Origin: VRUE01 sp963707965
GTDB lineage: Bacteria; Actinomycetota; Thermoleophilia; Solirubrobacterales; 70-9
Assembly: GCA_963707965.1 (NCBI GenBank)
Contig: CAVPRR010000004.1
Span: 248,001-312,000, forward strand
Reading direction: 5' to 3'
DNA length: 64,000 nucleotides
Shown: positions 23,131 through 31,498 of the stretch, piece after piece
How positions within the stretch are numbered: the stretch's first letter is position 1
How the letters are laid out: each line of letters starts with the position of its first letter
Program-made: the position numbers and the translations under genes
The notes under the pieces: generated by a model
Told to the model about the DNA's origin: nothing
Databases searched by the model: none
Seen by the model: only the letters and a program-made list of their open reading frames with translations

Positions 23131-24051
23131 TCAGGGAGCCTTGTCGGGAGGGGTGACGGGGGCCCGGACTTCGGCGAAGCCGATGTTGCCGGGTGGATCG
23201 ACCCGGTCGGGATGCAGCAGGTGGCCGAGCAGCTCGACGCCATCCACCAGCCGCGGCCCGGGGCGCGAAAACGTCGATGCGGCGTCGACTGCGAAGACCC
23301 GGCTCGCGCTGAGCGTCTCGATCTGATTCCAGTGCGTCATCACCTCAGCGCGCGATTCCTCGGCGTACCAGCCACACGGCATTGCGATGACCACATCGGG
23401 ATTGAGGCCCGAGAGCTCACCCCAGTGGACCTCTGGCGAGTCGAGGCCGGGCGGCCCCGCGACATCCTCGCCGCCCGCAATCGAGATCATCTCCGGGATC
23501 CAGTGGCCGCCGACGAAGGGCGGGTCTAGCCACTCCAGCGCGACCACGCGGGGAACGCCGGTCCCTGAGACCGCAGCCCGAATCGCTGCAAGCCGGCCCT
23601 CGAGTTCACCCCGCAGCTCATGGGCCTGCGCTGCGACCCCGGTGGCCTCGCCGAGTCGGATCAGCTCCTCCAGCATCTCGGCGAGCGTGCTGGGATCCTG
23701 CAGGAGCACACGGGGCCTGCTCGGCAGCTGCGCCGCGATGTCGAGCACCTCCTCGTAGGAGACCGCACAGACATCGCACACGGCCTGGGTGACAATGAGG
23801 TCGGGCTGGAGCTCGGCGAGCCGCTCCCGGTCGAGCGTGTACAGGGCCCGGCCCTCGCTGATCGTTGCCTTCACCCTGCTGTCGATCTCGGCGGCGCTGA
23901 GCCCGGGTGGTAACACTGTGCGGGTCAGATGGGGACGAGACCGCGACACCGGCGGATAGTCGCACTCATGCGTTACTCCGACCACGCAGTCGTCCAGCCC
24001 GAGCGCGAACAGCATCTCGGTGGCGGACGGCACGAGGCTTGCGATGCGCAT
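23131..24051 (-). CDS. Cobalamin-type ABC transporter substrate-binding-like protein (BtuF-like)
   Basis: 306 residues. Periplasmic-binding-protein class III fold: RIASLVPSATEMLFALGL at the start, VGVTHECDYP, AELQPDLIVTQAVCDVCAV, VVALEWLDPPFVGGHWIPEM and LNPDVVIAMPCGW, all typical of BtuF/CobT-linked cobalamin-binding proteins. It has no signal peptide or lipobox, so the product looks cytosolic, as in many actinobacterial homologues. No permease or ATPase gene is adjacent, so the transport role is uncertain. It may carry corrinoid or another metal chelate. Divergent from the CNNM/CorC gene; no cobalamin riboswitch was seen upstream. Confidence 0.8.
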   Translation of the reverse strand: MRIASLVPSATEMLFALGLDDCVVGVTHECDYPPVSRSRPHLTRTVLPPGLSAAEIDSRVKATISEGRALYTLDRERLAELQPDLIVTQAVCDVCAVSYEEVLDIAAQLPSRPRVLLQDPSTLAEMLEELIRLGEATGVAAQAHELRGELEGRLAAIRAAVSGTGVPRVVALEWLDPPFVGGHWIPEMISIAGGEDVAGPPGLDSPEVHWGELSGLNPDVVIAMPCGWYAEESRAEVMTHWNQIETLSASRVFAVDAASTFSRPGPRLVDGVELLGHLLHPDRVDPPGNIGFAEVRAPVTPPDKAP

Positions 24052-24158
24052 GCGGCGTCCAATATGGCACTCTCGGGATAACCGAGGTCCAGAAGGCTAT
24101 ATTCCCTAGGCCGAATGGCCGAGGACGACCTCCCGCGAAGTACCGGGTCACATAGCCG

Positions 24159-25448
24159 ATGAGCGTTCTGCTGCTCGTCCTGCTCCTGCTGCTGGTCGCC
24201 GTGAATGGATTTTTCGTGGCGGCTGAGTTCGCTCTGGTTCGAACCCGGCGGGGAAAGATCGAGCAGCTCGCCCAGGAAGGCGAGAGCGGCGCCGAGGCGG
24301 TGGTAGGCCAGCTCGATCAGATCGCCGAGTCGCTCTCGGCCTGCCAGGTGGGGATCACCATGGCCTCGATCGGGATCGGATTCCTGGGGGAGCCGTCGCT
24401 TGCCAGGCTGCTGGAACCGGCGTTTGGCGGCCTTTCCCACGGTGCCGCGATTGGGCTCTCGGTCGCGATCGCCTTCGCCCTCGTGACCGCGATCCACATC
24501 AGCATCGGCGAGCAGGTGCCAAAGATGCTCGCGATCAACAACGCCGAGCGCACCGCGCGCCGGGTCGCCTATCCGCTCAACGCATTCCGCGCCGCCACCG
24601 CGCCGGTGACCGTGGGATTGAGCGCGATCTCCAACGCGATCGTCCGCCTCTTCGGGGTCGATCCCACCGACATCGAGGAGCGTCACACCGCCGAGGACCT
24701 GAAGCAGATCATCGACCGCTCGAAGCTGTGGGGCACCCTGGACCCCGGAGAGGCCGGGATGCTGGGCGGCGTCTTTCACCTGCACGAGCAGGAGGCACGG
24801 GAGGTGATGACCCCGATCCCGGCGGTTGTCACGGTGGATGCCTCCGAGACCGTGGAGACTGCGCTGCGCCGCTGCGTGACGTCCGGTCACACCCGGTTGG
24901 TCGTGATCGAGGACGAGAACCCGGACCGGGTCCAGGGGATCGTCCACAACAACAGCCTCGCGCGGCTCTACATGAGCGATGGCGCCGACGCACGGATCGA
25001 GCCGGTGATTCGCGACGCGGTGATCGTCCCCGAGACGCGACCCCTCGACGACCTCCTCCACGACCTCCAGGTCCAGCGCACCTCGCTGTCCGTCGTCGTC
25101 GACGAGTACGGGCGCACGGTTGGGATCGTCACCGTGGAGGACATCCTCGAGGAGGTGGTGGGGGAGATCGAGGATGAGACCGATCCCCGCGCCGGCGCGC
25201 TGCGCCAGCTCGCCAACGGCGAGTGGTTCGTGCGGGGCCATGTTTCCCTTGGCGACCTCGTCGATGTGGGGATCGACCTTCCGGTCGACCGCGACGCCTA
25301 CAACTCGATTGGCGGGTACGTGTTCGGTGAGCTGGGCCGGCTGCCGAAGCGGGGTGACGCGATCACGGCCAACGGCTACACGATCCGGGTCGAGGCAGTG
25401 CGCGAGAACCGGATCGAGGCGGTGCGGATCAGCGGCCTGGCCGGCTAG
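24159..25448 (+). CDS. CNNM/CorC (hemolysin C) family membrane protein with CBS pair
   Basis: 429 residues. An N-terminal DUF21/CNNM domain of about 190 residues has three or four membrane helices (LLVLLLLLLVAVNGFFVAAEFALV first) and the family signature GEQVPKMLAINNAER. Two CBS domains follow (~205-330; MTPIPAVVTVDASETVETAL, then VVDEYGRTVGIVTVEDILEE), and a C-terminal CorC_HlyC domain starts near NGEWFVRGHVSLGDLVD. The family is linked to Mg/Co efflux. Start ATG 24159 opens straight into helix 1. A perfect hairpin follows the stop. Confidence 0.92.
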   Translation: MSVLLLVLLLLLVAVNGFFVAAEFALVRTRRGKIEQLAQEGESGAEAVVGQLDQIAESLSACQVGITMASIGIGFLGEPSLARLLEPAFGGLSHGAAIGLSVAIAFALVTAIHISIGEQVPKMLAINNAERTARRVAYPLNAFRAATAPVTVGLSAISNAIVRLFGVDPTDIEERHTAEDLKQIIDRSKLWGTLDPGEAGMLGGVFHLHEQEAREVMTPIPAVVTVDASETVETALRRCVTSGHTRLVVIEDENPDRVQGIVHNNSLARLYMSDGADARIEPVIRDAVIVPETRPLDDLLHDLQVQRTSLSVVVDEYGRTVGIVTVEDILEEVVGEIEDETDPRAGALRQLANGEWFVRGHVSLGDLVDVGIDLPVDRDAYNSIGGYVFGELGRLPKRGDAITANGYTIRVEAVRENRIEAVRISGLAG

Positions 25449-25463
25449 CCGTCCAGCCGGGGC

Positions 25464-25503
25464 TTGATGTGGGTTATCCACACGCTCGTCTAACCCACAT
25501 CAA
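25464..25503. terminator. Perfect hairpin with embedded DnaA-box sequence
   Basis: Arms TTGATGTGGGTTA (25464-25476) and TAACCCACATCAA (25491-25503), 14-base loop. Bases 25474-25482 read TTATCCACA, the DnaA-box consensus. It lies 16 bases after the CNNM/CorC stop, where a terminator is expected. The core sequence is shared with the element at 20557. Confidence 0.55.
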
Positions 25504-25582
25504 TCCCCTCGGGCGATTCCGTCCGCGGCTCCGCCTAGGTTCCCCGGGCAACCCGCCTTCTGCCGAAGCCTGGAGGTGCCGC

Positions 25583-25813
25583 ATGTGGGTTGTGCGTTTG
25601 AGCGACAAGCAGCTTGAGGTTCTGAGGGCATTGCTGCGCTCGGAGGAGCATCTTGGCCCCGCTCTGAGGGGAGCCGTGGAGGCTCTCGACCTCGCTCGCT
25701 GGGACGAGCTGCCCGAGGCCGAGCTTCCCTGGGAGGAGGTCGAGGCGATCGCCCGCCGCCAGGGCATCTCCGTCGCCGACGTCATCTGGGACCTGGCCGG
25801 CAGGCCTCGGTGA
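25583..25813 (+). CDS. Small conserved-looking protein of unknown function
   Basis: 76 residues, MWVVRLSDKQLEVLRALL... then an acidic middle (LPEAELPWEEVEAI) and a final helix ISVADVIWDLAGRPR. It appears all-helical and soluble. ATG 25583 has GGAGG at 25572-25576, a good ribosome site, and TAGGTT at 25535-25540 may be the -10 box. It has no recognised domain. It ends 25 bases before the convergent end of the hydroxyacyl-CoA dehydrogenase gene. Confidence 0.6.
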   Translation: MWVVRLSDKQLEVLRALLRSEEHLGPALRGAVEALDLARWDELPEAELPWEEVEAIARRQGISVADVIWDLAGRPR

Positions 25814-25838
25814 CACCGCGGGTTGGCGCGGCGGCTGG

Positions 25839-26666
25839 CTAGTCGTAGGTGTAGAAGCCGGCGCCCGACTTGCGGCCGAGCTTCTCTTCGCCCACCATCT
25901 CGACCATCAGGCCGGGCGGCTTGTGGGCCGGCTCGGAGGAGTCGGCGAAGAGCGCGTCGCCGATCGCCTCGGCGACATCCAGCCCGACGAAGTCGAGCAG
26001 AGCGAGCGGCCCCATCGGGTGCCCGGCGCCGAGCTTCATGCAGGAGTCGACCTCACCGGCTTCCATGCCGGTTCGCTCGACCATTCGCACCGCGTCGAAT
26101 AGATATGGGAAGAGGAGGCGGTTGACGACGAAACCAGCCTGGTCGGGCACCACGACGGCTGTCTTGCCAAGCGCAGCGCACCAGGCAAGGGCCTTCTCGC
26201 GCGTCTCGTCGCCGACGCCGTCTGCAAAGCAGACCTCGACCAGCTTCATGCGGGGCACCGGGTTGAAGACGTGGAGTCCGAAGAGGCGGCCTGCGATCCC
26301 GCTTGCCTCGGCTATCTCGGTGACGCCAAGCGAGGAGGTGGTGGTGGCGAGATCGGCATTGGGGCAAGCTTCGGCGACGGCGGTCAGCACCTCGCTCTTG
26401 GGGCCGACTTCCTCGATCACCGACTCGACCACGATGTCGCAGTCGGCCAGGTCCGCGGGATCGGTCGTGACCCGCAGTCGCGAGGGCTCGGCATCGTCGA
26501 TCTTGGCGCAGGCCGCCACGACCCTCTCCTCGGCGCGCCAGGCGGATGCCTCGCTGCGGGCGAGCAGGATGGTGTCAGCGGTTGTCGTAGAGACTGCCGC
26601 CAGCCCCGTGGCGATCGCGCCGCTGCCGGCGATCCCCGGATTCTCGTAACCCGTTCCAGCGCTCAT
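25839..26666 (-). CDS. 3-hydroxybutyryl-CoA / 3-hydroxyacyl-CoA dehydrogenase
   Basis: 275 residues. The NAD-binding loop is GIAGSGAIATGLAAV near residue 11. The family signatures follow: DIVVESVIEEVGPKSEVL, LHVFNPVPRMKLVEVCFAD (with the catalytic His) and VVVPDQAGFVVNRLLFPYLFDAVRM, then GAGHPMGPLALLDFVGLD and the closing GRKSGAGFYTYD. The enzyme oxidises the 3-hydroxyl of acyl-CoA with NAD. It is divergent from the thiolase gene, the next step of beta-oxidation, and the 134-base gap carries a TetR-like palindrome. The first Rossmann strand is slightly short, but the frame is intact. Confidence 0.9.
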   Translation of the reverse strand: MSAGTGYENPGIAGSGAIATGLAAVSTTTADTILLARSEASAWRAEERVVAACAKIDDAEPSRLRVTTDPADLADCDIVVESVIEEVGPKSEVLTAVAEACPNADLATTTSSLGVTEIAEASGIAGRLFGLHVFNPVPRMKLVEVCFADGVGDETREKALAWCAALGKTAVVVPDQAGFVVNRLLFPYLFDAVRMVERTGMEAGEVDSCMKLGAGHPMGPLALLDFVGLDVAEAIGDALFADSSEPAHKPPGLMVEMVGEEKLGRKSGAGFYTYD

Positions 26667-26718
26667 CAGAACGGGTTCCTATCAGTCCGCTCCCGGCTCG
26701 TGCCGCGTGCCCCCCTGG

Positions 26719-26745
26719 CTGACCAACCAGTCAGTTGGCTATCGT
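26719..26745 (+). promoter_or_regulatory. TetR-like operator and -10 box of the thiolase promoter
   Basis: CTGACCAACCAGTCAG (26719-26734) is a palindrome with CTGAC/GTCAG ends. A TATCGT at 26740-26745 could be the -10 box, which would put the operator in the spacer. The site matches, at 14 of 16 positions in reverse complement, a site at 34586-34601 before an acyl-CoA dehydrogenase gene. Confidence 0.5.
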
Positions 26746-26800
26746 GAAATAGGAGAGCGGCGCGGCGCGCCCGACTGGCACCAGACAAACGGAGGCTTCG

Positions 26801-27988
26801 ATGGCGGAGAACGGCAAGGGCGGTTTCGGGGGTCGCGAGGTGGTGATCGTCGAGGCGGTCCGCATCCCGATCGGGCGCGGTCACGAGGAGAAGGGCTACT
26901 ACAAAGACGTCCACGCTTCGAATCTGCTCGCCAAGGTCTACTCCGAGGTGATCGAGCGGGCCGGCATCGATGCTGCCGAAGTCGAGGACGTGGTCGCCGG
27001 CTGCGTGCAGCAGTTCGGCGAGCAGGGGCTCAACATCGCTCGCAACGCCTGGCTCGAGGCCGGCCTGCCGAAGGAGACCCCGGCAACCACGGTCGATCGT
27101 CAGTGCGGCTCAGCGCAGCAGGCCGTCAACTTCTCCGCGGCGCTGATCGCCTCCGGCGTCCACGACGTCATGATCGGCGGCGGCGTCGAGCACATGGGGC
27201 ACATCTCCTTTGCCGACAGCGTCTCGGTCATGCAGGAGCACGGGATGGCCTTCTCGCCGCAGCTGATGGAGCGCTACAACCTCGTGCCGCAGGGCATCTC
27301 GGCGGAGATGATCGCCGACAAGTGGGAGATTCCCCGCTCGGAGATGGACGAGCTCGGCCTGCGCTCCCACCAGCTTGCCGCCAAGGCCACCGAGGAGGGC
27401 CGGTTCGAGCGCGAGATCGTGCCCTTTAGCGTCAACGGCGACACCTACGCCACCGATCAGGGGATCCGTCCCGACACCTCGCTGGAGAAGCTCTCGCAGC
27501 TGAAGCCGGCATTCAAGGAGGACGGCAAGGTCACCGCCGGCAACTCCTCCCAGGTCTCCGACGGCGCCGCCGCGGTGCTGTTGATGGCGCGCGAGAAGGC
27601 CGACGCGCTCGGGCTGAAGCCGCGGGCGCGGATCTATGACCAGACCACGGTCGGGGTCGACCCGGTGATGATGCTTACCGGCCCGATTCCGGCCACGCGC
27701 AAGCTGCTGGAGCGCAACGGGATGACGATGGACGACATCGAGCTGGTTGAGATCAACGAGGCTTTTGCCTCGGTCGTTGCCGCCTGGAGGCGTGAGCTCG
27801 AACCGGATATGGACCGGGTCAACGTCAACGGAGGCGCGCTCGCCCTCGGCCACCCGCTCGGCTCGACCGGCGCGCGGCTGATCACCACGCTTCTGCACGA
27901 GATGGAGCGCTCAGACAAGCAGATGGGCCTGGTGACGATGTGCTGCGGCGGCGGCCTGGGAACCGGCACCCTGATCGAGCGCATCTGA
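26801..27988 (+). CDS. Acetyl-CoA acetyltransferase (thiolase), FadA5-like
   Basis: 395 residues. The catalytic Cys is in TVDRQCGSAQQAVNF, the His in NVNGGALALGHPLGSTGAR and the second Cys in TMCCGGGLGTGTLIERI, with EINEAFASVVAAW before it. The mid-loop and C-terminal wording (EPDMDRVNVNGGA) resembles the steroid beta-ketothiolase FadA5 of Mycobacterium more than generic thiolases, from memory of that family. It cleaves 3-ketoacyl-CoA with CoA. GGAGG about 10 bases before ATG 26801 supports the start. It has its own promoter and operator and is followed by a strong hairpin. Confidence 0.9.
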   Translation: MAENGKGGFGGREVVIVEAVRIPIGRGHEEKGYYKDVHASNLLAKVYSEVIERAGIDAAEVEDVVAGCVQQFGEQGLNIARNAWLEAGLPKETPATTVDRQCGSAQQAVNFSAALIASGVHDVMIGGGVEHMGHISFADSVSVMQEHGMAFSPQLMERYNLVPQGISAEMIADKWEIPRSEMDELGLRSHQLAAKATEEGRFEREIVPFSVNGDTYATDQGIRPDTSLEKLSQLKPAFKEDGKVTAGNSSQVSDGAAAVLLMAREKADALGLKPRARIYDQTTVGVDPVMMLTGPIPATRKLLERNGMTMDDIELVEINEAFASVVAAWRRELEPDMDRVNVNGGALALGHPLGSTGARLITTLLHEMERSDKQMGLVTMCCGGGLGTGTLIERI

Positions 27989-28008
27989 GTATCGGCGGAG
28001 TCTGAGCC

Positions 28009-28039
28009 CACCGTTTCCACGTAATGCGTGGAAACGGTG
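28009..28039 (+). terminator. Strong hairpin after the thiolase gene
   Basis: Perfect 13-bp stem CACCGTTTCCACG / CGTGGAAACGGTG with a 5-base loop, 20 bases after the stop. The following bases (TTGCGGG) are not a U-run. Confidence 0.65.
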
Positions 28040-28132
28040 TTGCGGGCCTTTGGCAATGGACGCGCCGCCCGCGATGCGGCGGATCCATGGCTCGGGGGCG
28101 TCGGCAGGTGCTGGCTGGCGCAGCCGGCCAGG

Positions 28133-28138
28133 TAGTCT
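28133..28138 (+). promoter_or_regulatory. -10-like element of the acyl-CoA dehydrogenase operon
   Basis: TAGTCT, eight bases before ATG 28147; leaderless-type spacing. Confidence 0.45.
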
Positions 28139-28146
28139 CCCCGCAG

Positions 28147-29326
28147 ATGGACTTGACGCTCTCGCCATCGGAGGAGGCCTTCCGCGACGAGGTCCGCGAC
28201 CTGGTTGGAAGAGAACCATCCGGGGCCGGAGCCGGAGGCGGGCCTCGAGGAGGTCATGTCCTTCCGGCGCGAGTGGCAGCGGAAGCTGCACGAGGCCGGT
28301 TGGGCCGGGATCTCCTGGCCGAAGGAGTACGGCGGCCGCGGCGCGACCCTGATCGAGCAGGCGATCTTCGTCGGCGAGGCGGCGCGCCAGGAAGCGCCGA
28401 GCCCGGCCAACGTGCTCGGCCTGGCGATGGGCGGGCCGGTCGTCATCGCCCACGGCACCGACGAGCAGAAGCGGCGCTACCTGGAGCCGATCCTGACGGC
28501 GGAGGAGATCTGGTGCCAGGGCTTCTCCGAGCCGGAGTCGGGCTCCGACCTCGCCTCGCTGAAGACGAAGGCGGTCAAGGACGGCGACGAATGGGTCGTC
28601 ACCGGGCAGAAGGTCTGGACGACCTTCGCCCAGTACGCGAAGTGGTGCATGCTCGTCGCCCGCACCGACCCCGACGCCCCCAAGCACAAGGGCCTCACCT
28701 ACTTCCTGATGGACATGGACCAGCCCGGCGTGGAGGCCAAGCCGCTGGTCCAGATCACCGGTGAGGGCGAGTTCAACGAGGTCTTCATGGAGGAGGCGCG
28801 GATCCCCGACGCCAACGTCGTCGGCGGCGTCGGCAACGGCTGGTCGGTGGCGATCACGACGCTGATGAACGAGCGCGCCGGGCTCGCCTTCGGCGCGATC
28901 TCCCAGATCGCCAACAGCCTCAAGCGCCTGGGCGGGCTGGCGGCCGAGACGCGGATGAACGGCGGCAGTGCCGCCGACGATCCGATCCTGCGCCAGCGCC
29001 TCGCCCAGCTCAACATCGAGGCCGAGACGATGCGGCTGAACGCCTACCGCGGCCTGACCAAGACGATGCAGTCGGGAATCCCCGGCCCGGAGGGCTCGCT
29101 CGGCAAGTGGCAGTGGGCCGACATCAACCAGCGCATCGCCGAGCTGGCGCTCGACATCGAGGGCGCCTACGCGCCGCTCGACCGCGGCGCCGAGCACGCC
29201 GTCGCCAACGGCGCCTGGCAGTACGGCTTCCTGCGCTCGCGCGCCAACTCGATCGAGGGCGGCACCACCGACATCCTCAAGAACATCATCGCCGAGCGCG
29301 TGCTCGGCCTGCCGAGGCTCCGCTAG
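28147..29326 (+). CDS. Acyl-CoA dehydrogenase, large-type subunit, frameshifted near its start
   Basis: About 392 residues if read across a one-base shift. The frame from ATG 28147 encodes MDLTLSPSEEAFRDEVRD, then goes out of phase. The rest of the enzyme is in another frame from WLEENHPGPEPE onward (28202-29326). Dropping C at 28201 joins the two into a normal acyl-CoA dehydrogenase N-terminus. Downstream features are intact: WCQGFSEPESGSDLASLKT (FAD/substrate region), WTTFAQYAKW and the C-terminal RANSIEGGTTDILKNIIAERVLGLPR. It is followed at two bases by a second dehydrogenase gene, as in heteromeric steroid-type enzymes. Sequence error or real mutation cannot be told apart here. Confidence 0.8.
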
Positions 29327-29328
29327 CC

Positions 29329-30453
29329 GTGTACTTCGACCTCAACGACGAGCAGCAGGCGATCCGCTCGACCGCCCACGACTTCCTCGCCTCTCGCTAC
29401 AGGTCGGAGCGGATCCGCGAGCTGGCCGAGAGCGAGCAGGGCTTCGAGCAGTCCGACTGGGATGAGATGGCCGAGCTGGGCTGGCCCGGCCTGGCGCTGC
29501 CCGAGGAGTGGGGCGGGCAGGGGCTCGGCATCGTCGAGCTGGCCGTCCTCTTCGAGGAGATGGGCTACGCGCTGGCGCCGTCGCCGTTGCTGTCGACCAC
29601 CGTCGCCGGCCTGGCGCTGGCGGCGAACGGGACCGACGAGCAGCGCGAGCGCTGGCTGCGGCCGCTGGCGAGCGGCGAGCTGCGGGGCACGCTCGCCCTG
29701 TTCGATGCCGGCACGCCGGCGACGCTCGGCAACTTCGAGATGGAGGCGAAGGCCGAGGGGGACGGCTTCGTCCTCGATGGCGAGAAGGTGCTGGTGATGG
29801 ACGCCGCCTCCGCCGGCTTCTTCCTGGTCGCAACCGCCGACGGCAGGCGCCACGTCGTCGAGCGCGGAGCCGACGGCGTGACCGTCACGCCCGAACGCTC
29901 GATCGACTTGACGCGCCGCCTCCACTCGGTCCGCTTCGACGGGGTGCGGGTCGGCGCCGACGCGACCCTCGGCGGCGCCCAGGAGGACTACCTGCCGGTG
30001 CTGTGGCGCGCCTGTGTGGCGATCGCTGCCGAGTCGACCGGGATCGCCCAGCGGACGATGGAGATGGCCGTGGAGTACGCCAAGGACCGGCAGCAGTTCG
30101 GCCGGCCGATCGGTGCCTACCAGGCTGTCTCCCACCGCTGCGCGCAGATGCTGCTGGAGACCGAGAACTCCCGCTCCGCGGTCTACGGCGCCGCCTGGGC
30201 CGCCGACGCCGAGCCCGAGTCGCTGCCGCTCGCCGCCTCGATGGCCAAGGCGTATGCCTCCGACGCCGGCTGGCGGGTCCCCGACGCCTCGATCCAGGTG
30301 CACGGCGGGATCGGCTTCACCTGGGAGCACGACCTCCACTTCTTCCTCAAGCGCGGCAGGGCCAACGCGGCGACCTTCGGCGACGCCCGCTGGCACCGCG
30401 AGCGGGTTGCCGACGCCGTCCTCGCGGCTGCCTCGGAGCCGGTCGCGGCCTGA
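29329..30453 (+). CDS. Acyl-CoA dehydrogenase, small-type subunit
   Basis: 374 residues from GTG 29329 (MYFDLNDEQQAIRSTAHDF). Domain order is N-terminal helical, beta middle (LVMDAASAGFFLVATADG) and C-terminal helical, with YAKDRQQFGRPIGAYQAVSH and QVHGGIGFTWEHDLHFFLKR, the FAD-contacting and dimer motifs. The middle domain is shortened and lacks the usual TEP..GSD stretch, as in the non-FAD-stacking partner of alpha2beta2 dehydrogenases. The start is two bases after the previous stop, so the two subunits are translationally linked. In-frame codons further upstream belong to the preceding gene. Confidence 0.87.
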   Translation: MYFDLNDEQQAIRSTAHDFLASRYRSERIRELAESEQGFEQSDWDEMAELGWPGLALPEEWGGQGLGIVELAVLFEEMGYALAPSPLLSTTVAGLALAANGTDEQRERWLRPLASGELRGTLALFDAGTPATLGNFEMEAKAEGDGFVLDGEKVLVMDAASAGFFLVATADGRRHVVERGADGVTVTPERSIDLTRRLHSVRFDGVRVGADATLGGAQEDYLPVLWRACVAIAAESTGIAQRTMEMAVEYAKDRQQFGRPIGAYQAVSHRCAQMLLETENSRSAVYGAAWAADAEPESLPLAASMAKAYASDAGWRVPDASIQVHGGIGFTWEHDLHFFLKRGRANAATFGDARWHRERVADAVLAAASEPVAA

Positions 30454-30469
30454 GAGCCGGGGCGTCGCG

Positions 30470-31498
30470 TTGAGCGCGCTGGACCGCATCTCGGTTGCCG
30501 CGATCGGCATGACCGTCGCCGACCTCGAGGCGGAGGCCAAGCGCGCCGAAGCGGCCGGGGTCGAGTGCGTCTGGGCGCCCGAGCTGTTCCGCTCCTCGGT
30601 CACACAGGCCGCCTACCTGGCGGGGCGGACCGAGACGATCGGGGTCGCCACCGGGATTGCCTGGGCCTTCACCCGCAGCCCCTTCATCCTGGCCGTCTCG
30701 GCGCTCGACGTCGACGAGATGTCGGGCGGGCGCTTCCGGCTCGGCCTCGGCTCCGGCGTCAAGCGCCTCAACGAAACCTGGCACAACGCCGAGTACGGCC
30801 GGCCGGCGCCGCACCTGCGCGAGGCGGTGGAGGCGACGCGGCTGATCATGCAGCAGGCCGGCAGGGGAGAGCCGATCCGCTACGAGGGCACCTACTACGA
30901 CATCGACATCAGGGGCTGGGTCCGGCCTCACCCGGCGCCTCGGGAGTCGGTGCCGATCTACACCGCGGGCGTGCAGGGCGGGATGTGCCGGATGGCGGGC
31001 GACGTAGCCGATGGCCTGATCGGCCACCCGATTCAGAGCCTGCGCTGGATCGAGGAGGTCGTCGTCGCCTCATTCGAGGAGGGCCTGCGCCGCTCCGGCC
31101 GCGAGCGCAGCGCCTTCGACTACCTGCCGACCGTCTGCTGTGCGATCGACGACGACGAGGCCCGTGCGATCGACATGGCCCGCCGCACGATCTCCTTCTA
31201 CGCCACGGTGAAGACCTACATGCCGCTCTGGGAGCTGCACGGCTTCGCCGACAACGCCGCTGCCGCCGGGGAGGCGTTCCGACGCGGCGACATCGCTGCG
31301 GTCCCGGCCGCGATCAGCGACGAGATGGTCGACACCTACTGTGCCGCCGGCCCCCTCGACAAGGTCCGCGCCCGCGTCGAGGCCACGGCTGAGCGCGCCG
31401 ACGGCCTGTTCCTCACACCGCCCACCTACTTCATCTCCCCGGAGGAGCTCGGCGAGTACCAGAACCGCCTCATTGACGCCTTCGGCCCTGAGGCGTGA
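30470..31498 (+). CDS. LLM-class flavin/F420-dependent oxidoreductase
   Basis: 342 residues from TTG 30470 (MSALDRISVAAIGMTVADL). Luciferase-like TIM barrel: GVECVWAPELFRSSVTQAAYLAG, IGVATGIAWAFTRSPFILAVSALDVDEMSGGRFRLGLGSG, then PIYTAGVQGGMCRMAGDVADGLIGHPI. This wording is typical of actinobacterial F420-dependent members. The reaction is unknown; hydride transfer to or from a catabolic intermediate fits the surrounding acyl-CoA dehydrogenases. It lies 16 bases after the preceding gene, and its stop overlaps the next start by 4 bases, so it belongs to the same operon. Confidence 0.85.
   Translation: MSALDRISVAAIGMTVADLEAEAKRAEAAGVECVWAPELFRSSVTQAAYLAGRTETIGVATGIAWAFTRSPFILAVSALDVDEMSGGRFRLGLGSGVKRLNETWHNAEYGRPAPHLREAVEATRLIMQQAGRGEPIRYEGTYYDIDIRGWVRPHPAPRESVPIYTAGVQGGMCRMAGDVADGLIGHPIQSLRWIEEVVVASFEEGLRRSGRERSAFDYLPTVCCAIDDDEARAIDMARRTISFYATVKTYMPLWELHGFADNAAAAGEAFRRGDIAAVPAAISDEMVDTYCAAGPLDKVRARVEATAERADGLFLTPPTYFISPEELGEYQNRLIDAFGPEA

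Noticed and set aside
24052..24158. Cobalamin riboswitch upstream of the BtuF-like gene
   Set aside because: The gap is about 107 bases, with no B12-box sequence or multi-stem structure noticed.
23973..25481. 502-codon minus-strand frame opposite the CNNM/CorC gene
   Set aside because: The plus-strand frame has a complete, motif-rich CNNM/CorC protein; the antisense product is low-complexity.
25474..25482. Replication origin (perfect DnaA box)
   Set aside because: A single box within a terminator-like hairpin; no dnaA, dnaN or box cluster nearby.
28201..28215. Programmed +1 frameshift in the acyl-CoA dehydrogenase gene
   Set aside because: No slippery run or stop codon with a shift-prone context was found at the junction; an indel or sequencing error is simpler.
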